This document shows, in pieces, positions 8,912 to 17,667 of a stretch of DNA of 64,000 nt. The notes beneath the pieces were generated by a model that did no database searches, was not told the DNA's origin, and was given only the letters and a program-made list of their open reading frames with translations. Both the position numbers and the translations under genes were made by a program. The DNA is taken from NCBI RefSeq assembly GCF_000702505.1, contig NZ_JNIM01000001.1, forward strand, positions 1 through 64,000, written 5' to 3'. Numbering within the stretch: the first letter of the stretch is position 1; each line of letters begins with the position of its first letter. The stretch comes from Thermogemmatispora carboxidivorans (GTDB taxonomy: Bacteria; Chloroflexota; Ktedonobacteria; Ktedonobacterales; Ktedonobacteraceae).

Positions 8912-9348
8912 GGCCATTCTCCCTTTGCCAGTGCAGAGGGTGCCGCAGGCTCTCTCGTCGGGGTGCTTTTCGGCCCTGGGTGCTGCTGGCGGTAGGTCTC
9001 GATCGCCTGCTGCAGCGTCCGAATCAACTCGTCAACAGGGCGTTTTGTCCGCAGAGACAGCGCGTGGAGGGTCAGGTGTTGTACGGAAGGCGACTCCGGA
9101 ACATGCAAGGCCCGATAGAGGTACCCGGCTGGGACGTGGCAGAGGTGGGCTACATAGGGAATCGTCATCCAGGGGCGAATGCTGCGCACATCCCCCGCTT
9201 TGACCAGGGCGCGCTGTTGCTGCAGATGCTGTACAGCATGATAGGTTGAACTGGCAGCATACACCGTCGTGCTGACGGCCAGACAGAGCAAGAGCACCAG
9301 CCCAAGCAACTTGAGTTTTAGACTCAACACCAGGCTGCGGCCCGACAT
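8908..9348 (-). CDS. small membrane-anchored protein of unknown function
   Basis: About 146 residues. One N-terminal transmembrane helix (LKLLGLVLLLCLAVSTTVYA) is followed by a soluble domain with the segment RSIRPWMTIPYVAHLCHVP. It ends in a helical stretch RPVDELIRTLQQAIETYR and a Pro-rich tail. I do not recognise a named family. The reading frame continues upstream to a GTG at 9429, but that extension looks non-coding, so MSGRSLVL at 9348 is preferred with modest certainty. Its stop overlaps the dedA start (ATGA), so the two are translationally coupled and probably act at the same membrane. Confidence 0.6.
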   Translation of the reverse strand: MSGRSLVLSLKLKLLGLVLLLCLAVSTTVYAASSTYHAVQHLQQQRALVKAGDVRSIRPWMTIPYVAHLCHVPAGYLYRALHVPESPSVQHLTLHALSLRTKRPVDELIRTLQQAIETYRQQHPGPKSTPTREPAAPSALAKGEWP

Positions 9349-9435
9349 AGCAGTGGCAAAGGTAGGAAAGCTGCCGCCGGCGCCCGGCGACGCTGACCAC
9401 CCATTTCTCTCAACAAGGAAATCCAGCACCTTCTC

Positions 9436-9464
9436 TTGACGTCACAGAAGCTCTTTTCTAGAAT
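9436..9464 (+). promoter_or_regulatory. promoter of the dUTPase gene
   Basis: TTGACG (9436-9441), a 17-bp spacer and TAGAAT (9459-9464) form a near-consensus sigma-70 promoter. The expected start of transcription, about 7 nt on, falls at 9471-9472, on or next to the ATG of the gene. Confidence 0.7.
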
Positions 9465-9471
9465 AGCAGAA

Positions 9472-9921
9472 ATGAACAAGTATCTGCAACCGCTCGACGT
9501 GGCGATCAAACGTGTGGACCCAACCTTGCCGTTGCCGACCTACGCCACTGCTGGCTCAGTTGGCTTTGATCTCCTCTGCCGTCAGGATACCGAGATCGCG
9601 GGGCGTGATCTCGGTTTCATTCCGGGCAACGTCATTGTGCGCACGCCACCGGGCTATCTGCTCCTGGTGACCCTGCGCAGTAGTACGCCGCGGCGCAAGG
9701 GCCTGCTGATCCCTCACGGGGTGGGCATTATCGATCAGGACTACTGCGGCGAGGGCGACGAGATACTGATCCAGGTCTACAACTTCCGCGATGAGCCAGT
9801 CCTGATCAGGCGCGGTGAGCGCATCGCTCAGGGGATTTTCATGCCGGTGGCCCTGGCCTGCTGGCAGGAGGTGACGGCCCTGGGGCCAGGGCGTGGTGGC
9901 TTCGGCAGTACGGGTGAATGA
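9472..9921 (+). CDS. dut: dUTP diphosphatase
   Basis: A 149-residue trimeric-type dUTPase that hydrolyses dUTP to dUMP and diphosphate. All five motifs are recognisable: ATAGSVGFDL (motif 1), RSSTPRRKG (2), GVGIIDQDYCGE (3), RGERIAQGIF (4), and the P-loop-like GRGGFGSTG at the C-terminus (5). No Shine-Dalgarno sequence precedes the ATG and the promoter places transcription start at the ATG, suggesting a leaderless mRNA. Its stop overlaps the start of the J-domain gene, so the pair is an operon. Confidence 0.93.
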   Translation: MNKYLQPLDVAIKRVDPTLPLPTYATAGSVGFDLLCRQDTEIAGRDLGFIPGNVIVRTPPGYLLLVTLRSSTPRRKGLLIPHGVGIIDQDYCGEGDEILIQVYNFRDEPVLIRRGERIAQGIFMPVALACWQEVTALGPGRGGFGSTGE

Positions 9922-10295
9922 GACCAGCGATGCAGGACTATTATTCTATTTTGGAAGTAGCGCCAACTGCCTCGCCCGAGGAGATCAGGCGCGCTTATCT
10001 GCGTCTGGTGCGCCGCTATCATCCTGATGCGAATCAGAACGCGCCTGGCATGCAGGCCCGATACGAGCAGCAGATGAAGCTGATCAACGAGGCCTATGAG
10101 GTCCTTGGGAATCCACGGCGTCGCGCCTCCTACGATGTGCATCGAGCCGCCGAGCTGCGCGTGCGTGCGCTACGCGAGGCTCGGCTGAAATATCAGGCTC
10201 AGGCCGGCAAGCACAGCCCCTCGACTGAGATGACCTGGCTCGAAGGTCTGGTCGGCTTCGTGCGTGAGTTAAAGCGTAGCCTGCGCGAGGACTAG
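9918..10295 (+). CDS. J-domain (DnaJ-like) protein
   Basis: A 125-residue protein. Residues 5-70 are a J-domain: DYYSILEVAPTASPEEIRRAY, then RYHPDAN with the HPD motif that stimulates DnaK ATPase, then INEAYEVLGNPRRRASYD. There is no Gly/Phe region or zinc domain, so it is a short type III-like co-chaperone. The C-terminal ~50 residues are basic and helical. The ATG at 9918 overlaps the dut stop (ATGA), giving translational coupling; MQDYY at 9930 is an alternative start. Confidence 0.9.
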   Translation: MRPAMQDYYSILEVAPTASPEEIRRAYLRLVRRYHPDANQNAPGMQARYEQQMKLINEAYEVLGNPRRRASYDVHRAAELRVRALREARLKYQAQAGKHSPSTEMTWLEGLVGFVRELKRSLRED

Positions 10296-10514
10296 CTCAA
10301 AGCGGGAGAGGCCCCCACCCGCCGTTACAAGCAATCTGCGCAGGCTGCGCGCGGTGCCACCTCAGCGCCGGGGTCATTGGTTGGCCTGGCAGGGGGTGAC
10401 CTCTCTCAAGCGCTGCTTCGCCTGGCTACCTGCCAGATGGCTGGCTGCCCAGTTCAACATCGCTCTTGCCAGCATCCCTCTCGCTTCTCAGCGGGCCAGC
10501 CGGGTCGGTGCTGT

Positions 10515-11564
10515 TTAGACCTCGGCCTCGGCTCGTTGCTCGCCGCCAGTTCCCAACCTGGCCAGGCCCTCAGCAATGGCCGTTACTACTCCCCGTTCTG
10601 CCGTTTCGCGCGCCACGCGCAGAGCGTTTTTGATGGCCTTAGCGTTGGAGCGCCCATGAGCGATGACCGCCACGCCATTGACACCCAGGAGAGGAACGCC
10701 GCCATACTCGGCATAGTCGAGGCGTTTGAAGAGCTGCTTCAGGCTCGGCTTGAGCACCGCCGCCGCCAGCGTGTTGACCGGGTTGCTGGTCATCTGGCTG
10801 CGCAGCATGGCGATCAGGGTCTCGGCCAGCCCCTCGCTGAGCTTGAGGACCACATTCCCGACAAAGCCATCGCAGACCACGACCTCGGCGGCGCCTGCTG
10901 GGATATCGCGCCCTTCGATGTTGCCAATGAAGTTCAGCCCGAGGCGGGGGGCGCTCTCTTTGAGCAGACGGTGGGCTTCCTGGACCTGCTGGTTGCCCTT
11001 GGTCTCCTCTTCACCGTTGGCCAGCAGAGCCACTCGTGGGCGGTTGATGCGGAAGATACGCCCCATATAGACGGCGCCCATCAAGGCGAACTGCTGCAGG
11101 TACTCGGGCTTACAATCCGTATTGGCTCCTACATCGAGGACCAGGGTCGTGCCGGTGCGCGTTGGCATGACCGTACCCAGGGCCGGTCGATCAACGCCGG
11201 CGATGCGTTTCAGGACGAACAGCGAGGCGGCCATCATGGCGCCGCTGTTGCCGGCGGAGACCGCTCCTACCACCTGGCCGCTGCGGGCCAGTTCCAGGGC
11301 CACCACCAGCGAAGCATTCTTCTTGCGCCGCACCGCCGTGGCCGGGTGCTCATCCATCGCGATGACCTCGTCGGTGTGGGTGATGGCCAGATCAAGGCCA
11401 CCGATGTCGTAGCGGGCCAGCTCGGCACGAATCTGCTCCTCATGGCCCACAAGCTGGACGCCGATGCCGTACTCACGCGCCGCCTCCACCGCTCCCGCTA
11501 CTGTGGCGCTGGGAGCGTAATCCCCCCCCATTGCGTCGAGTGCGACGCGCACTTTCGCCTCCAT
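10515..11564 (-). CDS. plsX: phosphate acyltransferase PlsX
   Basis: A 349-residue protein that makes acyl-phosphate from acyl-ACP at the start of phospholipid synthesis. Recognisable segments are VALDAMGGDYAP at the N-terminus, EHPATAVRRKKNASL, GAVSAGNSGAMMA, TLVLDVGANTDCKP, ALLANGEEETKGN and YGGVPLLGVNG near the C-terminus. Length is typical. Unlike many bacteria, no rpmF, fabH or fabD gene is adjacent. The gene is convergent with the J-domain gene and lies 89 bp past the receiver-domain gene on the same strand. Confidence 0.96.
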   Translation of the reverse strand: MEAKVRVALDAMGGDYAPSATVAGAVEAAREYGIGVQLVGHEEQIRAELARYDIGGLDLAITHTDEVIAMDEHPATAVRRKKNASLVVALELARSGQVVGAVSAGNSGAMMAASLFVLKRIAGVDRPALGTVMPTRTGTTLVLDVGANTDCKPEYLQQFALMGAVYMGRIFRINRPRVALLANGEEETKGNQQVQEAHRLLKESAPRLGLNFIGNIEGRDIPAGAAEVVVCDGFVGNVVLKLSEGLAETLIAMLRSQMTSNPVNTLAAAVLKPSLKQLFKRLDYAEYGGVPLLGVNGVAVIAHGRSNAKAIKNALRVARETAERGVVTAIAEGLARLGTGGEQRAEAEV

Positions 11565-11653
11565 AGCCTTGCTCTCCTCTTGCCCTCAGTCTGCTCTTGC
11601 TCTCGTCGCTCTAGTTGTCCTCGTTCCCCTTGCAACGACGATCGTCGTCACCG

Positions 11654-12025
11654 TCATGGCTCGCCGATGGTCTTGTGCACCAGCTCGACTAGCTCGTCCA
11701 GGTTAAAGGGCTTCGAGACAATTTCCACGACGCCAGCGTCGCGGAAGGTCTGCTCCTCGTGGGCCACATTGGGATAGGCCGTCACGATGATCACGGGAAT
11801 CTTCTTCTCCAGCCACATCTCCATCAGCTTCAGCTCATCCCGTCCGTCCAGATAGGGCATCATGATATCGAGCAGGATCAGATCGGGATCGTGCTCGCGT
11901 ACAGCATCGTAGAAGCGTAGGCTCTGCGTCGTCATGTGGGTCTCGTAGCCCTCATCGGCGAGCGCCTCGGTCAGGAGATCGGCGATGGTGGGGTCGTCAT
12001 CCATAATCAAGATCTTTTTGGCCAT
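11654..12025 (-). CDS. stand-alone response regulator receiver domain
   Basis: A 123-residue single-domain CheY-like protein. Acidic pocket DDD at residues 8-10, phospho-acceptor Asp in LILLDIMMPYLDG (about 53), Thr in IIVTAYP (about 82) and Lys in VSKPFNL (about 105) are all present, so it should be phosphorylatable. It has no DNA-binding output domain, and no kinase gene is nearby. It probably relays signal to another protein. It lies upstream of plsX on the same strand and may be co-transcribed with it. Confidence 0.9.
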   Translation of the reverse strand: MAKKILIMDDDPTIADLLTEALADEGYETHMTTQSLRFYDAVREHDPDLILLDIMMPYLDGRDELKLMEMWLEKKIPVIIVTAYPNVAHEEQTFRDAGVVEIVSKPFNLDELVELVHKTIGEP

Positions 12026-12607
12026 ATGACCAACAGCCCCCTCGTCTCTCGTCTCGTGAATACAGAAACTACAGTCTCCTTCATACCAGGATCAATTGCC
12101 TGCCCCCGCCCGTGGCGGAGAGCAAACCGCTCGCTTGGGGAGCGGTCGCGAGCACTTCTCGACCCGCTGGCGTGGCGACCTCATTTGCTCCCGATCTTAT
12201 CGGGGCTGAAGCGCTGGCTGGAGCCTAGCCGGCGGAGCGGAGCGGAGCAGAGCAGAACGAAATGGTTCGGCTACCGCTGGGCCTCGCTGCTATGCTAGCT
12301 CCGGCTCCAGGCCGCGCAAAATCTCTCTCCACTCGCTCCGCTCGTTGAGCGAGTCACTGGCTCAGCGAGCAGGTACCTTTGACTCCACCTGAGTGGACTG
12401 GGTGGTAGATGCCCGTATAATTATAGCACTCTGCCACTGTCTTTAGACGTGCCAGCGTGGATTTTTGCTCAAGCAGTAGGACCTTCTGTCTGGCTCCGCT
12501 TCCGGCTCTGGCCACTGGCTGGAGCAGCTCTCCAAGGCTAAAGGCGTCCTTCCTGGCTGGCTTCTCCGGGTGTCCATCTCTCTCCCCTTACGTATCTCTG
12601 TGCTCTT
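12026..12607. other. 582-bp gene-free region rich in hairpins
   Basis: No credible ORF. At least four stems can be read: ACCGCTC/GAGCGGT (12126-12146), CCGAT/ATCGG (12191-12203), CTGGAGCC with GGCTCCAG extended by TAGC/GCTA (12218-12310), and ACTCGCT/AGCGAGT (12331-12354). A TATAAT on the minus strand (12425-12420) would start a transcript through all of these into the receiver-domain gene. The region may be a long structured leader or hold an RNA gene; neither is proven. Confidence 0.35.
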
Positions 12608-15310
12608 TCAGGAAAGCAAGGCTTCCAGAGCGCTGCTGCTTTGGGCCATCAGCTCCTGCGTCTCGGTGAGAATGGCCAGGAGCAGGCGATAGCGCTCGTA
12701 CTCAGCGGCGGTCAGCTCCTGCCCAAGGCGCTCCTGTAGCCAGCGCGCGCTAATCTGATAGTGCCCAATGCGGAAACGCCAGCACTCGGGCGGCAGCCCC
12801 TCCAGCGCCTGATGGGCGTTTAACCAGAGCCGTCCGTCCGCTGTGTAGTGCACGAACTCGATCCGCAGGCGCGTGGTCTGGGAGGGAGGCAAAACATAGG
12901 CCGCGGGATGGGGAAGGCTGGTCTGCAGGTGGAGCCTGAGCAGGCGGCTGCCGATGCGAGAGAGCAGGCGAAAGCTGATGCGATGCGCTGGCAGAGGACA
13001 GCGGGGAAAGTCGCTGCTGAGCTGCTCGCTGTAACGCTGACGGTAGATGGGCGCATGGAGGATGGCATACAGATAGGCCAGCACGGCCTCGGGTCCAAAG
13101 CTGCTGAGCAGGTCGCCGCTTCCCCAGGGCACGAAGCGCAGGTTGAGGCGGCTCGCCAGAGCGGCGATGAAAGTGGGGGCCAGATTGGGGCGCGCTGCTC
13201 GCGCTCGCGTTCCTGCTTCCGCGCCTGCCCCTTCCTCCGTCTCCTCCTCGAGCAGGTAGAGGGGGAAAACGTAGGCGCATTCGCGGGTTGCGCTTGAAAG
13301 CAGGCACATGTCGGTGAGGTCCTTGCTGACGAAGACGTGCTGGAAACTGCCCTGGCTCAGCTGGCGCGTTGTGACCAGTAGGATATTGGGCTGGAGGGCG
13401 TGGCGCATCAAGGCAAAGCGGTGGTCGCCGGCCTCGATGGCGGGTGGCCAGTAGGCGATGCGGCGCGTGTCGAAGGGGCGATAAGCGTAGTCGCGGTAGA
13501 GCTGCTGGGGTGGCAGCCCACTGAGCTGGCGCAGGAGCCGGGCCTTGTGCTGCGGCGTGCCGCGTCGCCTCTCCTCGGAGGCTGCTCTCGTCCCCTGGGC
13601 CTGCTCTTCCTGGCCGTGCTCGGCCAGATAGGCGGCGATCTGGCTGGCGATGGCTTCGTCGGAAGGACCAACGAGTACGGCGTCGAGGTGGGTTTTGATC
13701 CCCGTACCGTAAAGCGGGAAGATCTCTGGCAGTGCTGGGTAGCGCTCCCATTCGGCCTGGCGGGTCAGGATGCGCGGTACAAAGAAGTAGAGGCGGGGCT
13801 GCGGCTGCAGGCGTTGCCAGGGGGTGCTTGCCAGGTCCATCCTCTCCAGATGGGCGTATTTCTCGCAGCGGCTACCCCGCAGGGTCGCGTAGTGGACAGT
13901 CGCCCGTCTGGGTGCAGCCTGCCGACAGCGGCCAGGGTCCCGGCGCCGGACAAAAAAGCCGATGGCCACACCCTGACGGATGGGAAAAACGTTCTCGTCG
14001 GGCCCTGTCTCCCCGGCTGGGGTCGCTCGCTGGCTGTTACCGTGCAGGTCAAGCAGGTAGATTTCATCAAAGCTGGCGAGCAGACTCTCGCGCATGCGGC
14101 GATGGGTCAGGCCGTCAAGGTAGGTATGGCTGGTGATGAAGGCCAGCAAACCGCAGCCCGCTTGCTCGATATACCACTGAGCGCAGCGCATAAATTTGAT
14201 GAAGTCATCGTCCAGGTTCAGTTTGCGTTCGCCCAGGTCACGCTTGTAGTCTTGCAGCAGCAGGCGCAGCCAGGGGTAGCGCGTGGGGCGTCCGAAGTTC
14301 CCATAGGGAGGGTTGCCGATGAGCACGGGCAGGCCGGTATGGGCTGGTTCGCGGGCCAGCCAGAGCAGGCCGTCCCCGAGGGCAAGGCTGAGGTGGCCAG
14401 GCCGCTGGCGCAGATCGTAGCCGCAGGCGGCCAGCTTGAGACCAAGGCTCAGGTGGGCTACCAGCCAGGGAGCCGGCAGGAGTTCATAGCCACGCAGGTT
14501 GGGCAAGAGCTGCTCAACTACAAAGCGCGGCCAGCGTTCCAGCTCGCCCAACAGGCAGAACTGGCTATAGAGAAACTCAATCAGGCCCTGCAGGAAGGCG
14601 CCGCTACCAACCGCAGGATCGATGACCTCGAAGCTGCCAAGCTCGACCAGGCCCTGGCGGAGGGCGAAGGCTTCTTTCAGTACGAGGTCGACGCTGCGCA
14701 CCATGTAGGAGATTACTGGCACTGGTGTGGCATAGATGCTGCCGGCGTTGCGCAGGCTGGGACGGTAGTGACGCAGAAACTGCTCATGGCAGTAGATGAG
14801 TGGATCTTGCTGTAGCGCTTGCACCATTGGCGCCGTGGCCTGCGGCGCCAGTTGCTCGCCTGCCGACAGGGAGAGAGCGGCTGCACTCAGCTCCTGCAGC
14901 TCGGCGATGGTCTTGGCCAGCGTCGGGGCCAGCAGCAGCTGTCTAAAGGGGTCCTGTAGCGAGAGCGGCAGCCAGGAGAGCACAAGGGGCAACCCGTTTT
15001 GTTCGCACTCGGACTCGCGCTTGCTGATCGATCTGGCCAGAGCGGCGGTCAGGGCCAGACAGCAGAGGCCTTGCGTGTAGAGGTCGACGCTCTCCTCGGG
15101 AGGGAGAGCTGACCCTGTCGGTTCGGCGAGAGAGTCCCACTGGCCCGCCTGGACGGCCTGCTCACAGAGAGGGCGCACACAACTCGCGGCCAGAATGGCC
15201 AGCTGCTTTGCCAGGCGATTGCACTGGCGTACGATCGCTGGCTGGCGTCGCTGGGGACCTGATGAAGCGGCGACCAGCTCCGCTGCTGACGGCAACACCT
15301 GGGGTGGCAT
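12608..15310 (-). CDS. type ISP-like adenine DNA methyltransferase with C-terminal specificity domain
   Basis: A 900-residue protein. After a helical N-terminus comes a gamma-type N6-adenine methylase core: IYATPVPVISYMVRSVD, motif I DPAVGSGAFL (about 231) and motif IV NPPYG (about 331). The second half matches the C-terminal target-recognition part of type ISP enzymes such as LlaBIII (LAYLYAILHAPIYRQRY, then RLWLNAHQALEGLPPE, then RIGHYQISARWL). True ISP enzymes carry an N-terminal nuclease and helicase in the same chain. Those are absent here and no restriction gene is adjacent, so it may be an orphan methylase or one partner of a split system. Confidence 0.8.
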   Translation of the reverse strand: MPPQVLPSAAELVAASSGPQRRQPAIVRQCNRLAKQLAILAASCVRPLCEQAVQAGQWDSLAEPTGSALPPEESVDLYTQGLCCLALTAALARSISKRESECEQNGLPLVLSWLPLSLQDPFRQLLLAPTLAKTIAELQELSAAALSLSAGEQLAPQATAPMVQALQQDPLIYCHEQFLRHYRPSLRNAGSIYATPVPVISYMVRSVDLVLKEAFALRQGLVELGSFEVIDPAVGSGAFLQGLIEFLYSQFCLLGELERWPRFVVEQLLPNLRGYELLPAPWLVAHLSLGLKLAACGYDLRQRPGHLSLALGDGLLWLAREPAHTGLPVLIGNPPYGNFGRPTRYPWLRLLLQDYKRDLGERKLNLDDDFIKFMRCAQWYIEQAGCGLLAFITSHTYLDGLTHRRMRESLLASFDEIYLLDLHGNSQRATPAGETGPDENVFPIRQGVAIGFFVRRRDPGRCRQAAPRRATVHYATLRGSRCEKYAHLERMDLASTPWQRLQPQPRLYFFVPRILTRQAEWERYPALPEIFPLYGTGIKTHLDAVLVGPSDEAIASQIAAYLAEHGQEEQAQGTRAASEERRRGTPQHKARLLRQLSGLPPQQLYRDYAYRPFDTRRIAYWPPAIEAGDHRFALMRHALQPNILLVTTRQLSQGSFQHVFVSKDLTDMCLLSSATRECAYVFPLYLLEEETEEGAGAEAGTRARAARPNLAPTFIAALASRLNLRFVPWGSGDLLSSFGPEAVLAYLYAILHAPIYRQRYSEQLSSDFPRCPLPAHRISFRLLSRIGSRLLRLHLQTSLPHPAAYVLPPSQTTRLRIEFVHYTADGRLWLNAHQALEGLPPECWRFRIGHYQISARWLQERLGQELTAAEYERYRLLLAILTETQELMAQSSSALEALLS

Positions 15311-15673
15311 CGTTCTTCTCTTCCGCTCCTGCTGATGGGGGACACCTGGCTCTGAGACTGCTGCTGGGCGCTGGCCTGGCGATTCACGACCGAGCCTGGC
15401 GCCTGAACTGCTATATTGGCATGCTTCTCTAAGATTATAGAACGATCTGGCGCTTAGCTGGGGGGCATAGTCAGTCAGTCAGTCAGTCAGATCGAGGCGA
15501 GCGACGAGGTGAGAAGAGGAAGGGGGGCATCTTGCAGCTTCCTCCTCCCGCGCGCTACAATACCTGGGAAATGCTTCAGAGGTGATGGTGTCGCTCTCGC
15601 CAAGGTGGCGACTCGCTCTTGCAGAGCGGAGCACATCGTAGGCCGAGGCGGCCTGCAGCGAGGGAGAAGAGGC
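15311..15673. other. intergenic region between divergent methylase and DUF4129 genes
   Basis: No supported gene. It contains an ATTATA (TATAAT on the minus strand, 15439-15434) that could be the -10 of the methylase promoter, without a clear -35. A short AGTC tandem repeat lies further on. The rest is unremarkable. Confidence 0.3.
15469..15490. repeat. AGTC tetranucleotide repeat
   Basis: Five and a half perfect copies of AGTC in tandem. It lies outside any gene, between the divergent methylase and membrane protein genes. It is a possible slippage tract. Confidence 0.85.
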
Positions 15674-17362
15674 GTGGGCCAGAAGGACCCATTGGATGAG
15701 GGGCGCCAGCCGCCAGATGATCTGTTAGTGCGTATTGCGCTCGCGGAGCGGCGGCGCCGCAGGCGTCTCTCCCAGAGTACTGCCTATCTACCAGGCGTAC
15801 GTACAACCGGCGAGCGCCTGATCGCTTATCTTTGCCTGGCCCTTGAGGTCTGCGCCCTGGCCGCCTGGCTCCAGGCGCTGGCTGAGCTGCATTTCCTCAT
15901 GAGTCCATTTCCACTGTTGCCCCTCTGGGCGCTCTTCCCGCTCGCCGCGGCTCCTCTCTGGCTCACGCGCTGGAGTGAGCTACGTCTTGTACGCCGCACG
16001 CCGCCGCTCGACGAATTCGACCGCCCTGGCGAGCCGCTGCCGGGCAGAGGTCTCATCGTCGGCTTGCTGATTGCCAGCACCCTTTATTTCTGCTGGCTCG
16101 ACAACTATGCTGCGGCCTTTCCCCTCTATCATCCAGCCTGGCTGCTCGCACTGGGCAATGACCTCCTTGCTCTACGACCTGCCGCCTATCGCTGCGTGGC
16201 CATTCTCCTTTGCACGGCGCTGCTGGTCTGGCGAGGGGCGAAACGCGCACGTCAAGAGGCAGAGCCAGCGCTGGTGCGCTGGGCCTTCATCGGGAGCGGC
16301 CTGCTGCTGCTCCTGGCGATGCTCATTCATCTCGGTCACGGCAGTGACGCTGACCAGAGCCTGGTCAGTGCGGGTACGGTGGTCTTCTTCTTGCTCATCC
16401 CGCTCTTTATCTATTGCGCACTCCTGGCGCAGGCCCTGGCGCAGGGCATTGCGGAGCGCCGCCTCCATCCTTTTGGCCTGGAGGGCAGCGCTCAGGAACA
16501 AGAGCAAGCCATCCTGCTTCTCTTCCTGGGCCTGGGTCTGCTCATCGTGCTCCTCAGTCTGGCGGTTGCTGCGCTGGCGGGGGCCAGTCTCTTTGAGGTA
16601 CTCCGTCGTGGACTGGCCTTTCTCTCGATGCCGTATGATTGGCTCGTGCGCGGCCTCGCGCAGCTCATTGTCTGGTTGCTCACGCCGCTGGTCTGGCTGC
16701 TGCAGGCCCTCCATTTTCAAACGTCAGAGCTGGTCATCCATCCACCGCGAGGGCCGGGCCAGCCGGATGTGAGACCACCAGGAGAGGACGCAAGCCTGCC
16801 AGTGGGCCTGCTGCTGGTCAGTCGCCTCCTGGTGCTACTCGTCTTGTTCCTGATCGTAGCTGGCTGTGTTCGACTGATCGGGAGAACCTTGCGCCAGCGA
16901 CGAGTGCGACTCTATGAGCGAGGGGAGCTTGAGGAACGTCACGAGAGCCTATGGTCTACGGCCCTTTTCTGGCATCAGATCTGGGAATTGCTGCAAATCC
17001 TGCCAAAGAAGTTGAGAGATGCTCTTATCCACGGGCAGCAGAGCGTCGAAGCCCGCTGGCTGTTGAGGCGAGGGACGCGACACGCAGCGACGAGGAGCCT
17101 GGCGAGCATGCGCGCCATCTATCGGGCCTTTTTGGAGGAGGCCCAGCAGCAAGGGTATCCGCGCCTGCCCAGCGAGACGCCCCTGGAGTATCGGCAGCGT
17201 CTGGAGGCCAGGACTCCTCTGGCTGATCCGCGCCTGGGGCTGCTCACGGGGGCTTATCTGGCGTCGCGCTATGGTGGACAGGAGCCTGGGGCCGCGCGGA
17301 TGGCTCAGCTCCGAGCTTGCTGGGAAGAGGTGCGCAATCGCTGGCGCCGGCGCCGATTTTGA
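15674..17362 (+). CDS. DUF4129-type multispanning membrane protein
   Basis: A 562-residue protein. The first ~60 residues are charged and cytoplasmic. About eight hydrophobic segments follow between residues 60 and 420. The C-terminal ~130 residues form a soluble domain with AIYRAFLEEAQQQGYPRLP and ETPLEYRQRL, the pattern of the DUF4129 domain often found next to or fused with transglutaminase-like proteins. Molecular function is unknown. I chose the GTG at 15674 because GGGAG lies 7-8 nt upstream; the frame is open further upstream but looks non-coding. It is alone on its strand here. Confidence 0.7.
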   Translation: MGQKDPLDEGRQPPDDLLVRIALAERRRRRRLSQSTAYLPGVRTTGERLIAYLCLALEVCALAAWLQALAELHFLMSPFPLLPLWALFPLAAAPLWLTRWSELRLVRRTPPLDEFDRPGEPLPGRGLIVGLLIASTLYFCWLDNYAAAFPLYHPAWLLALGNDLLALRPAAYRCVAILLCTALLVWRGAKRARQEAEPALVRWAFIGSGLLLLLAMLIHLGHGSDADQSLVSAGTVVFFLLIPLFIYCALLAQALAQGIAERRLHPFGLEGSAQEQEQAILLLFLGLGLLIVLLSLAVAALAGASLFEVLRRGLAFLSMPYDWLVRGLAQLIVWLLTPLVWLLQALHFQTSELVIHPPRGPGQPDVRPPGEDASLPVGLLLVSRLLVLLVLFLIVAGCVRLIGRTLRQRRVRLYERGELEERHESLWSTALFWHQIWELLQILPKKLRDALIHGQQSVEARWLLRRGTRHAATRSLASMRAIYRAFLEEAQQQGYPRLPSETPLEYRQRLEARTPLADPRLGLLTGAYLASRYGGQEPGAARMAQLRACWEEVRNRWRRRRF

Positions 17363-17444
17363 GGGATGGGGAGATCGGCAGCAGGGCGGGCAGCCTGGAG
17401 AATGGGCCGAAGACGGGCTGGGACAGGAGAGAGAGAAGGCGGGA

Positions 17445-17481
17445 CGAAAAAAAGCCTGAAGGGGAGGCGCCCTTCAGGCTT
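17445..17481 (-). terminator. terminator of the candidate small RNA
   Basis: A 12-bp perfect stem (AAGCCTGAAGGG with CCCTTCAGGCTT) has a 6-nt loop. On the minus strand a run of T (TTTTTTTCGTC) follows. No coding gene ends just before it; it follows the structured segment at 17487-17667. Confidence 0.8.
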
Positions 17482-17486
17482 CCGAA

Positions 17487-17667
17487 GTAACCACCCTCAC
17501 CACGTTGCGCCGATCCGTGTCGAGCAAGTAGTAGTAGTGAGATGACGGAGAACTGCCCAGAGAGACGTGCCACCCTGCCACGTTACCTGACCCCAGGAGT
17601 CCCGTTTCTCTACTATCCCCCCCACGTGTGCCTCGCGCCCGCGGAACCGTTCTCTGAAGCTTGTTAC
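17487..17667 (-). ncRNA. candidate 6S-like structured RNA
   Basis: About 181 nt on the minus strand with no ORF. Its 5' and 3' arms pair in nested order: GTAAC/GTTAC at the ends, then CGGTTCC/GGATCG, CGAGGCA/TGCTCG and AGTAG/CTACT. A hairpin ACGTG/CACGT lies near the apex. This gives a long irregular rod. A TATTAT (17679-17674) sits 7 nt before the first paired base, and a strong terminator follows the 3' arm. Length and rod shape fit 6S RNA. I see no sequence match to known 6S RNA, and the -35 is weak. The motif AACGTGG-AGGGTGG occurs twice (at 17570-17584 and 17491-17506). Confidence 0.4.

Noticed and set aside
10377..11777. Plus-strand ORF of 466 codons
   Set aside because: It is antisense to plsX and the receiver gene, both unambiguous.
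12379..12421. Plus-strand promoter TTGACT ... TATAAT
   Set aside because: The two hexamers are 31 bp apart, too far for one promoter; only the -10 on the minus strand was kept as a possibility.
13400..14815. Plus-strand ORF of 471 codons
   Set aside because: It is antisense to the methylase, whose motifs DPAVGSGAFL and NPPYG fix the true frame.
17487..17590. T-box riboswitch suggested by AGGGTGG next to a terminator hairpin
   Set aside because: The full T-box core (AGGGTGGNACCGCG) is absent and no minus-strand gene follows the terminator that it could control.
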